Source: Butyrivibrio sp. (lineage in GTDB: Bacteria > Bacillota > Clostridia > Lachnospirales > Lachnospiraceae). From it: DNA of 49,158 bases. The notes under the pieces were generated by a model. It saw only the letters and a program-made list of their open reading frames with translations, made no database searches and was not told the DNA's origin. Shown one piece after another: positions 1 to 10,300 of this stretch (position 1 is its first letter; every line of letters starts with the position of its first letter). The stretch spans positions 1-49,158 of the forward strand of contig JAILPB010000057.1 in the NCBI GenBank assembly GCA_024690485.1, given 5' to 3'. The translations under genes were made by a program, and so were the position numbers.

Positions 1-1244
1 ATAAGCTCTTTAGAGTGCGTATAATCGCTTCCTTTTAATATAACCACAAATTCATCTCCACCAATTCTAAATACGGGAGAATGGGCAAATATCGTACATA
101 TGATGCGGCTAAGCTTCTGAATGGCAAGGTCGCCTTTTTCATGACCAAAGCTGTCGTTTATCTTCTTTAAGAAGTTAAGGTCGATCATAGCGATACCAAA
201 GTTCTCGAGCATGCCGGTCTTAAGGTTCCAGTCCATGGACTCGATTTCTCTGTTATAGGCAGTTTTATTTCTGATACCCGTGAGAGCATCTCTGTTAGCA
301 AGCTCGTTGAAGCGATCTGCCTGCATTTTCATCTCACGGGCTTCTTTTTCTGCACTTAGTATCTCCACAACGTAGTCATGCATGTCTACAGACATCTGCG
401 TAACCGCAGTAGCAAGAGATTTCACTTCGTTCTGGGTGTGGATATCAGGAGCATTGAATTTCAGAGCATTGAGGTCATGCTGACCGTGACTTCTTTTTGC
501 GAAATCAACGACACCCTGCTCCAGAGCAGAAATAGGTTCAGTAATGTTTTTCTTAGCCCATAATAAGAACAACGCGGTAAATAGTGCGCCTAAGAACAGG
601 ATACTTAAGAATAAATCCAATGTACGCCTACCAATTAATGAGTGGATTTCAGTTATATCTATATCTACGCAGAGAATTGCGTAAGCCTCGCCGGTACTGT
701 CATGAAGAGTCAGAGCACCTGTATAATCAGTGCTCCATTCGGTTTTCTCTTCAAAAAATACTACTTTATCGGTTTTCATTATGTCAAAAAAGGCAGCTGC
801 TGTCTTCGAATCATATTCATCATCAGAAATCCAGCCAAGGTATAGATTGCCCTCAGTATCAATATATCTGTCGTAGTATGATTCTGCTGACAGGAGAACC
901 AGCATGTTGCCTGTTTCCTCGGTATTTAATGGAGTAAGGATATAGAGATAGTGTATGTCAAAGTCTTCCTTAATCTTATCCATGAAAAGTTCAAGTTCAT
1001 CATACTTTTCACTTCTTTCAAGGGTATTCATGCAGTTCTTGAGATCATCATCGTCAATATGATCATCAACATAGGTCAGAACATCATCAATATAAGCTTC
1101 ATAGCGGTAATATAAAGCGCGCTTGAATCCAAAGTATGTGATAAGTCCTATGATAATGCACATCGTAATGATAAAAATGACACAACCAATTGTGATACTT
1201 TTACCCAGAGGCTTTTTCGCTCTTAAATCCATAGTTGATTCCAT
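1..1244 (-). CDS. Membrane-anchored GGDEF diguanylate cyclase, 3' end outside window
   Basis: Read on the minus strand from an ATG at 1244, preceded by AGGAG, and open to the window edge, so the C-terminus is missing. A hydrophobic segment at about residues 15-37 and a second at about 207-231 enclose an extracytoplasmic region of about 170 residues that I cannot assign to a family. After a short linker comes a GGDEF domain beginning near 'RDALTGIRNK', with the active-site signature RIGGDEF (G395-F399). Such enzymes make cyclic di-GMP from two GTP. The intact GGDEF suggests activity; no inhibitory RxxD site could be confirmed in the visible part. It is transcribed away from the nitrogen operon and shares no genes with it. 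Confidence 0.9.
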   Translation of the reverse strand, partial: MESTMDLRAKKPLGKSITIGCVIFIITMCIIIGLITYFGFKRALYYRYEAYIDDVLTYVDDHIDDDDLKNCMNTLERSEKYDELELFMDKIKEDFDIHYLYILTPLNTEETGNMLVLLSAESYYDRYIDTEGNLYLGWISDDEYDSKTAAAFFDIMKTDKVVFFEEKTEWSTDYTGALTLHDSTGEAYAILCVDIDITEIHSLIGRRTLDLFLSILFLGALFTALFLLWAKKNITEPISALEQGVVDFAKRSHGQHDLNALKFNAPDIHTQNEVKSLATAVTQMSVDMHDYVVEILSAEKEAREMKMQADRFNELANRDALTGIRNKTAYNREIESMDWNLKTGMLENFGIAMIDLNFLKKINDSFGHEKGDLAIQKLSRIICTIFAHSPVFRIGGDEFVVILKGSDYTHSKEL

Positions 1245-1399
1245 AAAATCTCCTAAAGTAGGCATACCTGCAGACAATACTACAAATATATGATACGACA
1301 CATTGATAAATTGATAATTGAAATATGATAAAAATAAAATGAAAAATAGCACATCTACAGGAAACTGTAAAAAAATACAAATGAAATGAATAAAAGTTC

Positions 1400-1428
1400 T
1401 TGACAGACCTTTGGCCTAAGAGTAATAT
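1400..1428 (+). promoter_or_regulatory. Near-consensus sigma-A promoter of the nitrogen operon
   Basis: A TTGACA box at 1400-1405, a 17-bp spacer and a TAATAT box at 1423-1428. Transcription would start near 1435, about 330 nt before amtB. The strength of this promoter against such a long leader suggests that control lies after initiation. Confidence 0.75.
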
Positions 1429-1579
1429 CATGACCTATAAGACAAAGGCGTCTTAGAGTATAACTCTAAGGCGCCTTTTCTGCATATAACTCATTTATAT
1501 GCAAACTTTACGGATACGCGCATCCGTAAAAGCAAATACATACCCGGGATTAAATATGTATTGAAAACATAAACAGTTT

Positions 1580-1640
1580 AAAGAGCGATGCAAGGGAGCA
1601 TCAGACTACCAAAATAGTCTGCCCCTGCGTCGCTCTTTTT
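1580..1640 (+). terminator. Strong intrinsic terminator inside the amtB leader
   Basis: Two stacked stems: outer AAAGAGCGA (1580-1588) with TCGCTCTTT (1630-1638), continued by TGCA/TGCG and GGG/CCC; inner CAGACTA (1602-1608) with TAGTCTG (1615-1621). It ends in TTTTT. It sits between promoter and first gene with no gene of its own upstream, as expected of a regulated attenuator. Confidence 0.75.
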
Positions 1641-1682
1641 ATAGGAATTACGTTGTAATTCTTATAAAAAATAATTTTGCAC

Positions 1683-1750
1683 AGCTCGCGGAGAGGAAAT
1701 TATTGCTAAAGCAATCTGCTCGCGCGCAAGAATTTCGCAAGCGAAATTCT
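1683..1750 (+). repeat. Dispersed double-hairpin repeat, copy A
   Basis: Contains two small palindromes, ATTGC-TAAA-GCAAT and GAATTTCGC-AA-GCGAAATTC, separated by GCTCGCGCGC. A diverged copy in the same orientation lies at 46538-46604. Several differences keep the pairing as G-U wobbles, so the fold looks conserved. Confidence 0.6.
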
Positions 1751-1767
1751 AATTAGGAGGAGAAATT

Positions 1768-3537
1768 ATGAGTGAAGAGATAATCAGTATGATAGACGGA
1801 AAAGTCTTCGGGGTGTGGTTTTTGCTTGGCGCCGCTCTTGTTTTCTGGATGCAGGCCGGATTTGCAATGTGTGAGGCCGGTTTCACAAGAGCAAAGAATA
1901 CAGGAAATATCATAATGAAGAATCTTATGGATTTCTGTATTGGTACAGTAGTATTCATTCTTATCGGTTTTGGTCTTTTCCTTGGTGAGGACCTCATGGG
2001 AATCATCGGAAAACCCGGATTTGATATTTTCACAAATTATGCAAATTTTGACTGGTCCAATTTCGTATTCAACCTTGTGTTCTGTGCTACAACAGCAACA
2101 ATCGTTTCAGGATCCATGGCTGAGAGAACAAAGTTCCTTTCCTACTGCGTATATTCAGCAGTTATCTCAGCAATCATCTACCCCATTGAGGCACACTGGA
2201 CATGGGGCGGCGGATTCCTTGCACAGATGGGATTCCACGATTTTGCAGGTTCCAACTGCATTCATATGGTAGGTGGTATCTCAGCTCTTATCGGAGCAGC
2301 AATCCTTGGACCCAGAATTGGTAAGTTTGAGAGAGACAAGAACGGCAAAGTCGTAAAGGTAAACGCTTTTCCCGGACATAACCTTGTAGCAGCATCACTT
2401 GGTGTATTCATTCTCTGGCTTGGCTGGTACGGATTCAACGGTGCAGCTTGTACTTCAGTAGAGCAGCTCGGCAGTGTATTTGTAACAACAACAATCGCTC
2501 CTGCACTTGCAACTGTTACCTGCATGATCTTCACATGGATCAAATATGGTAAGCCTGATGTTTCAATGTGTCTTAACGCTTCACTTGCAGGTCTTGTAGC
2601 TATCACAGCTCCCTGCGATGTAACAGATGCTTTTGGTTCAATCGTGATCGGTATTGTAGCAGGCTTTTTGGTTTGCTTTGGCGTATGGTTCCTTGATTAC
2701 AAGCTCAGAGTCGACGATCCTGTTGGTGCTGTAGCAGTTCACTGTTTAAACGGTATCTGGGGAACACTTGCAGTTGGTCTTTTTGCTACAAACGCAGCTC
2801 CCGGCTATGCAATCGCAGATAGCGCAGGAAATGAAATGGTTGGTCTTTTCTACGGCGGTGGATTTAAGCTCCTTGGAATCCAGTTTGTAGGTATGTTTGC
2901 AACAGCTCTTTGGACAGCAGTAACAATCTCAATCACATTCTTTGCTATTAAGGCTGTTTTGGGACTTAGAGTTGCTGAGGAAGAAGAAATCCTTGGTCTT
3001 GATTCAACAGAACATGGTCTTGCATCTGCATATTCAGGATTTGCAATCATGGATGTATCAAACACTTTAAATATGGCAGTAAACGAGAATACAGATCTTG
3101 GTGTAAGCGAGTACGAGGCTGCTTCAGAATTCCAGAAGAATGCATCAGTTAAGGTTGTTACCGCGCCTGTTCCTTCAGTATCAGGAATCCATAAGGTAGT
3201 AGTAATCGCAAAGCTTTCAAGATATGACAAGCTTCGTAAGGCAATGAACGAACTTGGTGTAACAGGTATGACAGTAACTCAGGTAATGGGTTGCGGAGTT
3301 CAGAAGGGTTCAGGAGAGATGTACCGTGGAGTTGAGATGGATGCAACACTCCTTCCTAAGATCAAGCTTGAAGTTGTAGTAAGTAAGATTCCTGTAGAGG
3401 ATGTTATTGAAGCAGCTAAGAAGGCTCTTTATACAGGCCACATCGGAGATGGCAAGATCTTCGTTTACAGCCTTGATAACGTCGTAAAGATCCGCACCGG
3501 TGAGGAAGGTGCTGCAGCTTTAGCAGACGTTGAGTAA
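1768..3537 (+). CDS. amtB: Ammonium transporter AmtB fused to a C-terminal PII signalling domain
   Basis: Residues 1 to about 410 are a full Amt/Mep/Rh channel with some eleven membrane segments. They include D158 of the DFAG(S/G) motif and the twin pore histidines H166 and H325, matching H168 and H318 of E. coli AmtB. A hydrophilic linker (about 411-472) leads to a GlnB/GlnK domain (about 474-589). This has a T-loop whose Y519 sits in GEMYRG, equivalent to the uridylylated Tyr51 of E. coli PII, and a B-loop TGHIGDGKIFV. The channel normally binds a separate GlnK that plugs it when nitrogen is plentiful; here regulator and channel are one chain. First gene of the operon, 31 bp before asnB. 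Start chosen from the TTAGGAGGAG site 7 nt upstream. Confidence 0.96.
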   Translation: MSEEIISMIDGKVFGVWFLLGAALVFWMQAGFAMCEAGFTRAKNTGNIIMKNLMDFCIGTVVFILIGFGLFLGEDLMGIIGKPGFDIFTNYANFDWSNFVFNLVFCATTATIVSGSMAERTKFLSYCVYSAVISAIIYPIEAHWTWGGGFLAQMGFHDFAGSNCIHMVGGISALIGAAILGPRIGKFERDKNGKVVKVNAFPGHNLVAASLGVFILWLGWYGFNGAACTSVEQLGSVFVTTTIAPALATVTCMIFTWIKYGKPDVSMCLNASLAGLVAITAPCDVTDAFGSIVIGIVAGFLVCFGVWFLDYKLRVDDPVGAVAVHCLNGIWGTLAVGLFATNAAPGYAIADSAGNEMVGLFYGGGFKLLGIQFVGMFATALWTAVTISITFFAIKAVLGLRVAEEEEILGLDSTEHGLASAYSGFAIMDVSNTLNMAVNENTDLGVSEYEAASEFQKNASVKVVTAPVPSVSGIHKVVVIAKLSRYDKLRKAMNELGVTGMTVTQVMGCGVQKGSGEMYRGVEMDATLLPKIKLEVVVSKIPVEDVIEAAKKALYTGHIGDGKIFVYSLDNVVKIRTGEEGAAALADVE

Positions 3538-3568
3538 TAAAAATAACTAGTAACCAGGAGGAACAGAT

Positions 3569-5152
3569 ATGTGTGCAATTCTCACATATGCGCGTGATGA
3601 TATCAGCGAAGAATTATTTGATGAAATGCTGGAAAAGACAGCATCCAGAGGCCCTGACAAGTCAAGGACACTTAAGGTAAAGGACGGATGGCTTGGCTTT
3701 AACCGCCTTGCAATCATGGGTCTTAATTGCAAGGGAATGCAGCCCTTTGAACTTAATGGAAATGCTGTTATTTGTAACGGAGAGTTATACGGCTTCAACT
3801 CACTTAAGTCTTACCTGAAATCTCTCGGATACACTTTTGAGAGTGACAGCGACTGTGAGATCATTCTTCCTCTGTACGAGAAGCTTGGAACAAAAATGTT
3901 TTCACTTCTTGATTCAGAGTTCGCCATGGTCATCTATGACGGAGAAAAAAAGCAGTTTATAGCTGCAAGAGATCCCATAGGAATCAGACCTTTGTATTAT
4001 GGCTATGATGAGGATGGCTACATTCTGTTTTCTTCTGAGCCAAAGAACCTTACAGGCGTATGCCAGAAGATAACACCATTCCCTCCCGGACATTATTACG
4101 AGGATGGAAAGTTTATCTGCTACAGAGACCTGACAGCAGTAAAAGAAGTCAGAACTGATAATCTCGATGCTATTTTTACTAATATACATGACAAATTATT
4201 GAACGGAATAAAGAAGAGACTGGATGCGGATGCACCGGTTGGATTTCTTCTCTCGGGAGGACTTGACTCATCACTTGTTTGCGGAGTGGCAGCAAGCCTT
4301 TCAGATAAGCCGATTGAGACCTTTGCGATTGGTATGGATATAGATGCGATCGACCTTAAATATGCGAGAGAGGTTGCAGATTACATACATAGCAATCACC
4401 ACGAGGTAATCATAAGCAAACAGGACGTTTTAGATGCCCTTGAGCCTGTTGTTGAAGCACTTGGAACCTATGACATTACAACAATCAGAGCCTCCATCGG
4501 AATGTACCTGCTTTGCAAATGGATACACGAAAACACGGATATAAAGGTTGTTCTTACGGGCGAGATATCTGATGAGCTCTTTGGATATAAGTATACAGAC
4601 TTTGCTCCAAGTGCTGAGGAATTCCAGAAAGAAGCCGAAAAGCGCGTAAGAGAGCTCCACATGTACGATGTACTCAGAGCAGACAGATGTATAAGCGTGA
4701 ACTCTTTGGAGGCCAGAGTTCCTTTTGGTGACCTGGACTTCGTGGACTACGTGATGAGTATAGATCCTGAGAAGAAGCTTAACACTTACGGAATGGGTAA
4801 GTACCTGCTTAGAAAGGCTTTTGAGCCGGATAAGTTCATTCCACAGTCAATACTTATGAGAGAAAAGGCTGCATTTTCAGATGCCGTAGGACACTCGTTA
4901 AGAGATGATCTTATGGAATATGCAGAAGCTCATTACACAGACGAAGAGTACGAGGAACTTAGGAAAAAGTACACACATGCAATGCCTTTTACTAAGGAAT
5001 CTCTTCTATATAGAGAATTATTTGAAAAATACTATCCGCAGCAATCGGATATGGTTATAGATTTCTGGATGCCAAATAAGAGTTGGGAAGGCTGCGATGT
5101 AAACGATCCGTCAGCAAGAGTACTTTCAAACTATGGTGCCAGTGGACAGTAA
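3569..5152 (+). CDS. asnB: Glutamine-hydrolysing asparagine synthetase B
   Basis: Makes asparagine from aspartate, ATP and glutamine. The N-terminal class-II amidotransferase domain (about 2-185) has the nucleophile Cys2 straight after the initiator Met, the SRGPD motif near residue 26, CNGE (69-72) and D95. The synthetase domain (about 205-500) has the ATP-pyrophosphatase loop SGGLDSS at 229-235 and the downstream TGEISDELFGYKY signature. At 527 residues it is close to the E. coli AsnB type (about 554). It lies 31 bp after amtB and 30 bp before glnN with an AGGAGGA binding site, so it is co-transcribed and draws on the glutamine made by the next gene. Confidence 0.95.
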   Translation: MCAILTYARDDISEELFDEMLEKTASRGPDKSRTLKVKDGWLGFNRLAIMGLNCKGMQPFELNGNAVICNGELYGFNSLKSYLKSLGYTFESDSDCEIILPLYEKLGTKMFSLLDSEFAMVIYDGEKKQFIAARDPIGIRPLYYGYDEDGYILFSSEPKNLTGVCQKITPFPPGHYYEDGKFICYRDLTAVKEVRTDNLDAIFTNIHDKLLNGIKKRLDADAPVGFLLSGGLDSSLVCGVAASLSDKPIETFAIGMDIDAIDLKYAREVADYIHSNHHEVIISKQDVLDALEPVVEALGTYDITTIRASIGMYLLCKWIHENTDIKVVLTGEISDELFGYKYTDFAPSAEEFQKEAEKRVRELHMYDVLRADRCISVNSLEARVPFGDLDFVDYVMSIDPEKKLNTYGMGKYLLRKAFEPDKFIPQSILMREKAAFSDAVGHSLRDDLMEYAEAHYTDEEYEELRKKYTHAMPFTKESLLYRELFEKYYPQQSDMVIDFWMPNKSWEGCDVNDPSARVLSNYGASGQ

Positions 5153-5182
5153 ACCTGGAAAATTCAAAGGAGGAAATGAAAA

Positions 5183-7291
5183 ATGACAGATGCTGCAAAA
5201 CTTACAGAAGAATTTGGATGTCTTGTATTTAGCGACAAGATTATGAGAGAGAGATTGCCTAAGGATATCTACAAGGCAGTCCATAAAACAATTGAGAGGG
5301 GAACCCACTTAGAGCTTGATGTTGCAAATTGCGTTGCAGCAGTAATGAAAGAGTGGGCTATTGAGAACGGAGCTACACACTTTACACATTGGTTCCAGCC
5401 GATGACAGGATTAACTGCTGAAAAACACGATAGTTTCATTTCTCCTATGGATGACGGAACGATCATCATGGAGTTTTCAGGTAAGGAGCTCGTAAAGGGC
5501 GAACCTGATGCTTCAAGTTTCCCTTCAGGTGGTCTTCGTGCCACTTTCGAGGCACGTGGCTATACAGCATGGGATCCTTCATCACCTGCCTTTATTAAGG
5601 ACGGTTCACTATATATTCCTACAGCTTTCTGCTCCTATGGCGGAGAGGCCCTTGACAAGAAGACACCACTTTTAAGGTCAATGGAAGCTCTTTCAGCAGA
5701 AGCTGTAAAAGTGTTACACCTCCTGGGACATGAGGAAGTAAACAGAGTAAACACAACAATAGGTTCTGAGCAGGAGTATTTCCTTATTGATAAGGACGAC
5801 TACAAGATGAGAAAGGACCTTCTTTTTACCGGCAGGACTCTGATCGGTGCACCTGCTACTAAAGGACAGGAGATGGAGGATCATTACTTTGGTGTAATTA
5901 AGCCCAAGGTATCAGCTTATATGCATGATCTTGACGAGGAACTCTGGAAACTTGGAATTCCCGCTAAGACAAAGCATAACGAAGTTGCTCCTTCACAGCA
6001 TGAGCTTGCGCCTGTGTTTGAGACAGCAAACATCGCTGTTGACCACAACCAGCTCACAATGGAAGTAATGAAGAAAGTTGCAGACAAGCACAACTTTGCA
6101 TGTCTCCTTCATGAAAAGCCATTCGAAGGAATCAACGGTTCAGGTAAGCACAACAACTGGTCTGTATGCACAGACACAGGAATGAACCTCCTTGATCCAG
6201 GTAAGAACCCAGGCGAGAACATTCCTTTCCTTGTTTTCCTTATGGCAGTTATCTCTGCAGTTGATGACTATGCGCCAATCCTTAGATTGTCAGTTGCGTC
6301 AGCAGGAAACGACCACAGACTTGGCGGAAACGAGGCACCGCCGGCTATCGTATCAATCTTCCTTGGTGAAGAGCTTGCACACCTCCTTGAGAGCGTTGAG
6401 GCAGGAGAAGTTTACAAGGGATCAGGAAAAGTTCAGATGGCAATGGGTGCTCAGGTTCTTCCTCACTTTACTAAGGACAACACTGACAGAAACAGAACAT
6501 CACCTTTTGCATTTACAGGTAACAAGTTTGAGTTCCGTATGCCCGGTTCTTCAGTATCCGTAGCAAATGCAAACATCGTTTTGAATACAGCAGTTGCTGA
6601 AGAATTATCTAAGATCTACGAAAGGATCTCAGCATATAAGGGCGAAGAACTTACCGAGAAGGTAATGGAAGTACTTAGAGAAGAGCTTCTTGCTCATAAG
6701 AGAGTACTTTTCAACGGAAACGGATACACAGAAGAGTGGGTTGCAGAAGCCAAAAAGAGAGGACTTGCAAACCTTAAGTCACTTCCCGAAGCTATGCCTT
6801 ACTGGATCTCTGATGAGTCAGTAGAACTCTTTACAAAGCACAAGATCTTCACAAAGGAAGAGATATTCTCAAGATATGACATTCTCCTTGAGAACTACTC
6901 AAAGTCAATTCATATCGAAGCACTTACCATGCAGGAAATGGTAAGAAAGGATCTCACAGAAGGCCTTGTAGCTTATCAGAAGGATCTTACAAAGGAACTT
7001 GTACAGAAGAAGAGCCTTCTTGACGGAGCTTGCGGCGAGCACGAGCTTGGAATCCTTAAGACTCTTGACACTGCTTCAGCAGAGATGTCTAAGGCGCTTT
7101 CAAAGCTTGAAGCTGACACAAAGATTGCTGAGGAGAAGGAAGATCTCCTTGATCAGGCTGGCTTCTACGAGGAGTCAATCCTTAAGGATATGGATAAGGT
7201 CAGAGAGTATGCTGATGAGGCAGAGGCACTTATCCCTGACAAATACTTGAGCTATCCTACATACGGACAATTACTTTTTTCATTAAGATAA
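5183..7291 (+). CDS. glnN: Type III glutamine synthetase (GSIII)
   Basis: Condenses glutamate, ammonia and ATP to glutamine. The 702-residue length and the N-terminal block 'FGCLVFSDKIMRERLP' mark the large GSIII class rather than the roughly 450-470-residue GSI/GSII. Catalytic-core motifs include KHNEVAPSQHELAP (about 264-277), 'INGSGKHNNWS' (about 315) and NRTSPFAFTGNKFEFRMPGS (about 436-455). The C-terminal part is helical and rich in Glu and Lys. An AAGGAGG site precedes the ATG. GSIII is known from Bacteroides, Butyrivibrio and cyanobacteria. Adjacent GOGAT genes complete the high-affinity ammonium assimilation cycle. Confidence 0.97.
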   Translation: MTDAAKLTEEFGCLVFSDKIMRERLPKDIYKAVHKTIERGTHLELDVANCVAAVMKEWAIENGATHFTHWFQPMTGLTAEKHDSFISPMDDGTIIMEFSGKELVKGEPDASSFPSGGLRATFEARGYTAWDPSSPAFIKDGSLYIPTAFCSYGGEALDKKTPLLRSMEALSAEAVKVLHLLGHEEVNRVNTTIGSEQEYFLIDKDDYKMRKDLLFTGRTLIGAPATKGQEMEDHYFGVIKPKVSAYMHDLDEELWKLGIPAKTKHNEVAPSQHELAPVFETANIAVDHNQLTMEVMKKVADKHNFACLLHEKPFEGINGSGKHNNWSVCTDTGMNLLDPGKNPGENIPFLVFLMAVISAVDDYAPILRLSVASAGNDHRLGGNEAPPAIVSIFLGEELAHLLESVEAGEVYKGSGKVQMAMGAQVLPHFTKDNTDRNRTSPFAFTGNKFEFRMPGSSVSVANANIVLNTAVAEELSKIYERISAYKGEELTEKVMEVLREELLAHKRVLFNGNGYTEEWVAEAKKRGLANLKSLPEAMPYWISDESVELFTKHKIFTKEEIFSRYDILLENYSKSIHIEALTMQEMVRKDLTEGLVAYQKDLTKELVQKKSLLDGACGEHELGILKTLDTASAEMSKALSKLEADTKIAEEKEDLLDQAGFYEESILKDMDKVREYADEAEALIPDKYLSYPTYGQLLFSLR

Positions 7292-7303
7292 AGGCGGTAA
7301 ACA

Positions 7304-10300
7304 ATGGATACATGGATGAATGAACGCGATGCCTGCGGAATAGGCGCGGTAATAAATATCAACGGCAGTGCAGACAATAAGGTACTTGATGACGCTCTTT
7401 CAATAGTTGAGAAGCTTGAGCACAGAGCAGGAAAGGATGCTACAGGAAAGGTCGGAGACGGTGTCGGCATCCTGGTGCAGATTTCACACGATTTCTTTTC
7501 TAAGGAAGCATCTAAAAGAGGGATTAGTCTGAAAAACGCCGGAGATTATGGCATCGGAATGTTTTTTTTTCCACAGGATCCCATGAAGCGCATGTTTGCA
7601 AAGCGCATGCTGGAGGTTATTGCTAAAAAAGAAGAACTCACTGTACTTGGATGGAGGGATGTAGAAATACATCCTGAAATCCTGGGTGAGGTGGCAAGAA
7701 ACTGCATGCCCCATATTTGCCAGTGTTTTGTAGAGAGACCCAAAAATGTTGAAAAGGGAGTGGACTTTGACAGACGACTGTACTGCCTTAGAAGAGAGTA
7801 CGAGAAGTCTTCAGAGGATACCTATATCTGTTCTTTTTCATCCAGAACCATTGTCTATAAGGGAATGTTCCTCGTAGGACAGCTTAGAAAATTCTACGGA
7901 GATTTGCTTTCACCTGATTATCGCACAGCGATTGCCATGGTTCACAGCAGATTCTCAACCAATACAACTCCTTCCTGGCAGAGAGCTCATCCCTATAGAA
8001 TGATCGCTCATAACGGTGAGATCAATACCATAAGAGGTAACAGCGACAGGATGCTTGCCCGTGAGGAGACCATGTCTTCCGATATTCTCGGAGATGAACT
8101 TGGAAAAGTATATCCTGTAATTTCTTCACAGGGTTCTGATTCAGCTATGCTGGATAACACCCTGGAATTTTTGTATATGAACGGCATGGACTTACCCCTT
8201 GCCATGATGCTTACTATTCCTGAGCCTTGGAAACACAATGATTTCATGACTCAGGACAGAAAAGATTTTTACCATTATTACGCTACTATGATGGAGCCAT
8301 GGGATGGCCCCGCTGCAGTACTTTTCACAGACGGTGTGCTCTTTGGTGCAACCCTTGACCGAAATGGTCTAAGACCATCCAGATATTATGTAACCAAGGA
8401 CGGAAGGCTTATTCTTTCGTCTGAAGTTGGTGTTCTGGATATACCCGAGGAAAGTATCCTCAAGAAATCCAGACTTTCACCGGGACATATGCTCCTTGTT
8501 GATACAAAAGAAGGACGCATTATTTCCGATGAGGAATGTAAGGACAGATATTCCAATGAAAAGCCCTACGGTGAGTGGCTTGACAGATATCTGTTACATT
8601 TGGAAAAGCTCAGCATTCCTAACAAAAAGATTCCCACACATACTCAGGAGATGAGAGATAAGCTTTACAAAGTGTTCGGCTATTCCTATGAGGATGTGAA
8701 AAATCAGATAATGCCTATGGCAATGAACGGCATTGAGCCCACAGTATCCATGGGTACCGACGTACCTCTGGCTATGCTCTCAGCCCATCATCAGCCTTTG
8801 TTCTGTTATTTTAAGCAGCTTTTTGCCCAGGTAACCAACCCTCCGATTGATTCACTTAGAGAAAAGGTTGTAACAGACACTACTGTTTACATTGGTTCTG
8901 ACGGAAATCTTTTAAAGGAAAAGAGCGATAACTGCAGAGTATTAGAGGTAAATAACCCTATTCTTACGGGTGTGGACCTCATGAAGATAGAGGCGCTTGA
9001 TCAGCCGGGCTTTAGAGCTAAAAAGATCTCACTTTTATATTATAAAAACACTCCCGTTGAGAGAGCCCTTGAGCAGCTGGATGTTTCAGTGGACAGAGCA
9101 ATCGCAGACGGATACAACATCATCATCCTTTCAGACAGAGGAGTGGATGAAAACCATATGCCTATTCCTTCACTTCTTGCTGTTTCATCAGTGGAGCAGC
9201 ACCTTGTAAGAACGAAGCAGCGCACAGTGGTTTCACTAATCCTTGAGAGCGGTGAACCAAGGGATGTTCACCAGATAGCTACACTTCTTGGTTTTGGTGC
9301 ACGTGCTATCCATCCCTATCTCGCACAAGAATGCATAGCAGAACTAATTGATATAGGAATACTTGATAAGGACTATCACACAGCTATTGCTGATTACAAT
9401 AAGGCACTCCTTGGCGGAGTAGTTAAGATTGCGGCAAAGATGGGTATTTCCACGCTGCAGTCCTATCAGTCTGCAAGAATTTTCGAGGCTGTTGGTCTCT
9501 CCAAAGAATTTGTTGATAAGTACTTCACAGGAACCATCAGCAGAGTAGGTGGAATCGGAGTAAATGAGATAGGGGCAGACGTTGAGTTTAGACATAACAG
9601 AGCCTTTGATCCCCTGGGACTTTCTTCCGACACAAGCCTTGATTCCATTGGATTCCATGCTCTTAGAAGCGGCGAAGACAAGGAAGACCACATGTATAGT
9701 CCTAAGACCATCGTAACCCTCCAGAGAGCGGTAAGAGAAGGCAATTACGAGCTTTTCAGAGAATATACACAGATGGTTGATGATGAAGACAGACCCCATA
9801 CATTAAGAGCACTGCTTTCTTTTGTTCCTGCAAAGACACCCGTTCCGCTTGAGGAAGTTGAAAGCGAAGAAGAAATCGTTAAGAGATTCCAGACAGGTGC
9901 TATGTCCTACGGCTCTTTGTCTAAGGAAGCTCATGAAACACTGGCAATAGCCATGAACAGACTCGGCGGAAAATCAAATACCGGTGAAGGCGGTGAGGAT
10001 GAGGCACGCTTTGGCACTGAGAAGAACAGTGCTGTAAAGCAGGTTGCATCAGGAAGATTTGGTGTAACAAGCCAGTATCTTCAGAGTGCTAAGGAAATAC
10101 AGATCAAGATGGCGCAGGGTGCAAAGCCCGGTGAAGGCGGCCACCTCCCGGGTAAAAAGGTGTATCCATGGGTTGCATCCACCAGATTTTCAACACCCGG
10201 TGTAGCACTTATTTCACCTCCGCCACATCACGATATTTACTCAATTGAGGATCTGGCACAGCTTATATATGACCTTAAAAACGCCAACGATAGGGCGAGA

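Larger units (their letters stand above)
1435..1767 (+). promoter_or_regulatory. Structured leader of the amtB operon
   Basis: The stretch between promoter and amtB holds no convincing gene but a series of hairpins: 1447-1475 (about 12 bp, followed by TTTT), 1482-1502 (8-bp stem, 5-nt loop), 1507-1530 (9-bp stem, loop ACGCGC), 1535-1562 (8-bp stem, 12-nt loop), the terminator 1580-1640, 1641-1665 (11-bp stem), and two small hairpins in the repeat at 1683-1750. The ribosome binding site TTAGGAGGAG lies just before the amtB ATG. The arrangement suggests attenuation or antitermination. I do not recognise a named riboswitch, and the loops do not fit the A1/G4 hexaloop pair bound by ANTAR proteins. 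Confidence 0.6.

Noticed and set aside
584..937. Small open frames on the plus strand opposite the GGDEF gene
   Set aside because: They lie wholly inside the well-supported minus-strand gene, lack ribosome binding sites and show no family features.
1201..1431. Minus-strand open frame of 76 codons covering the nitrogen promoter
   Set aside because: It overlaps the start of the GGDEF gene in another frame, has no clear binding site, and its Phe/Tyr/Ile-rich product reflects AT-rich intergenic DNA.
1435..1640. ANTAR-type antitermination site in the amtB leader
   Set aside because: ANTAR targets are paired hairpins with six-base loops carrying A at position 1 and G at position 4. The loops here (ATA, CTCAT, ACGCGC, CCAAAA) do not fit.
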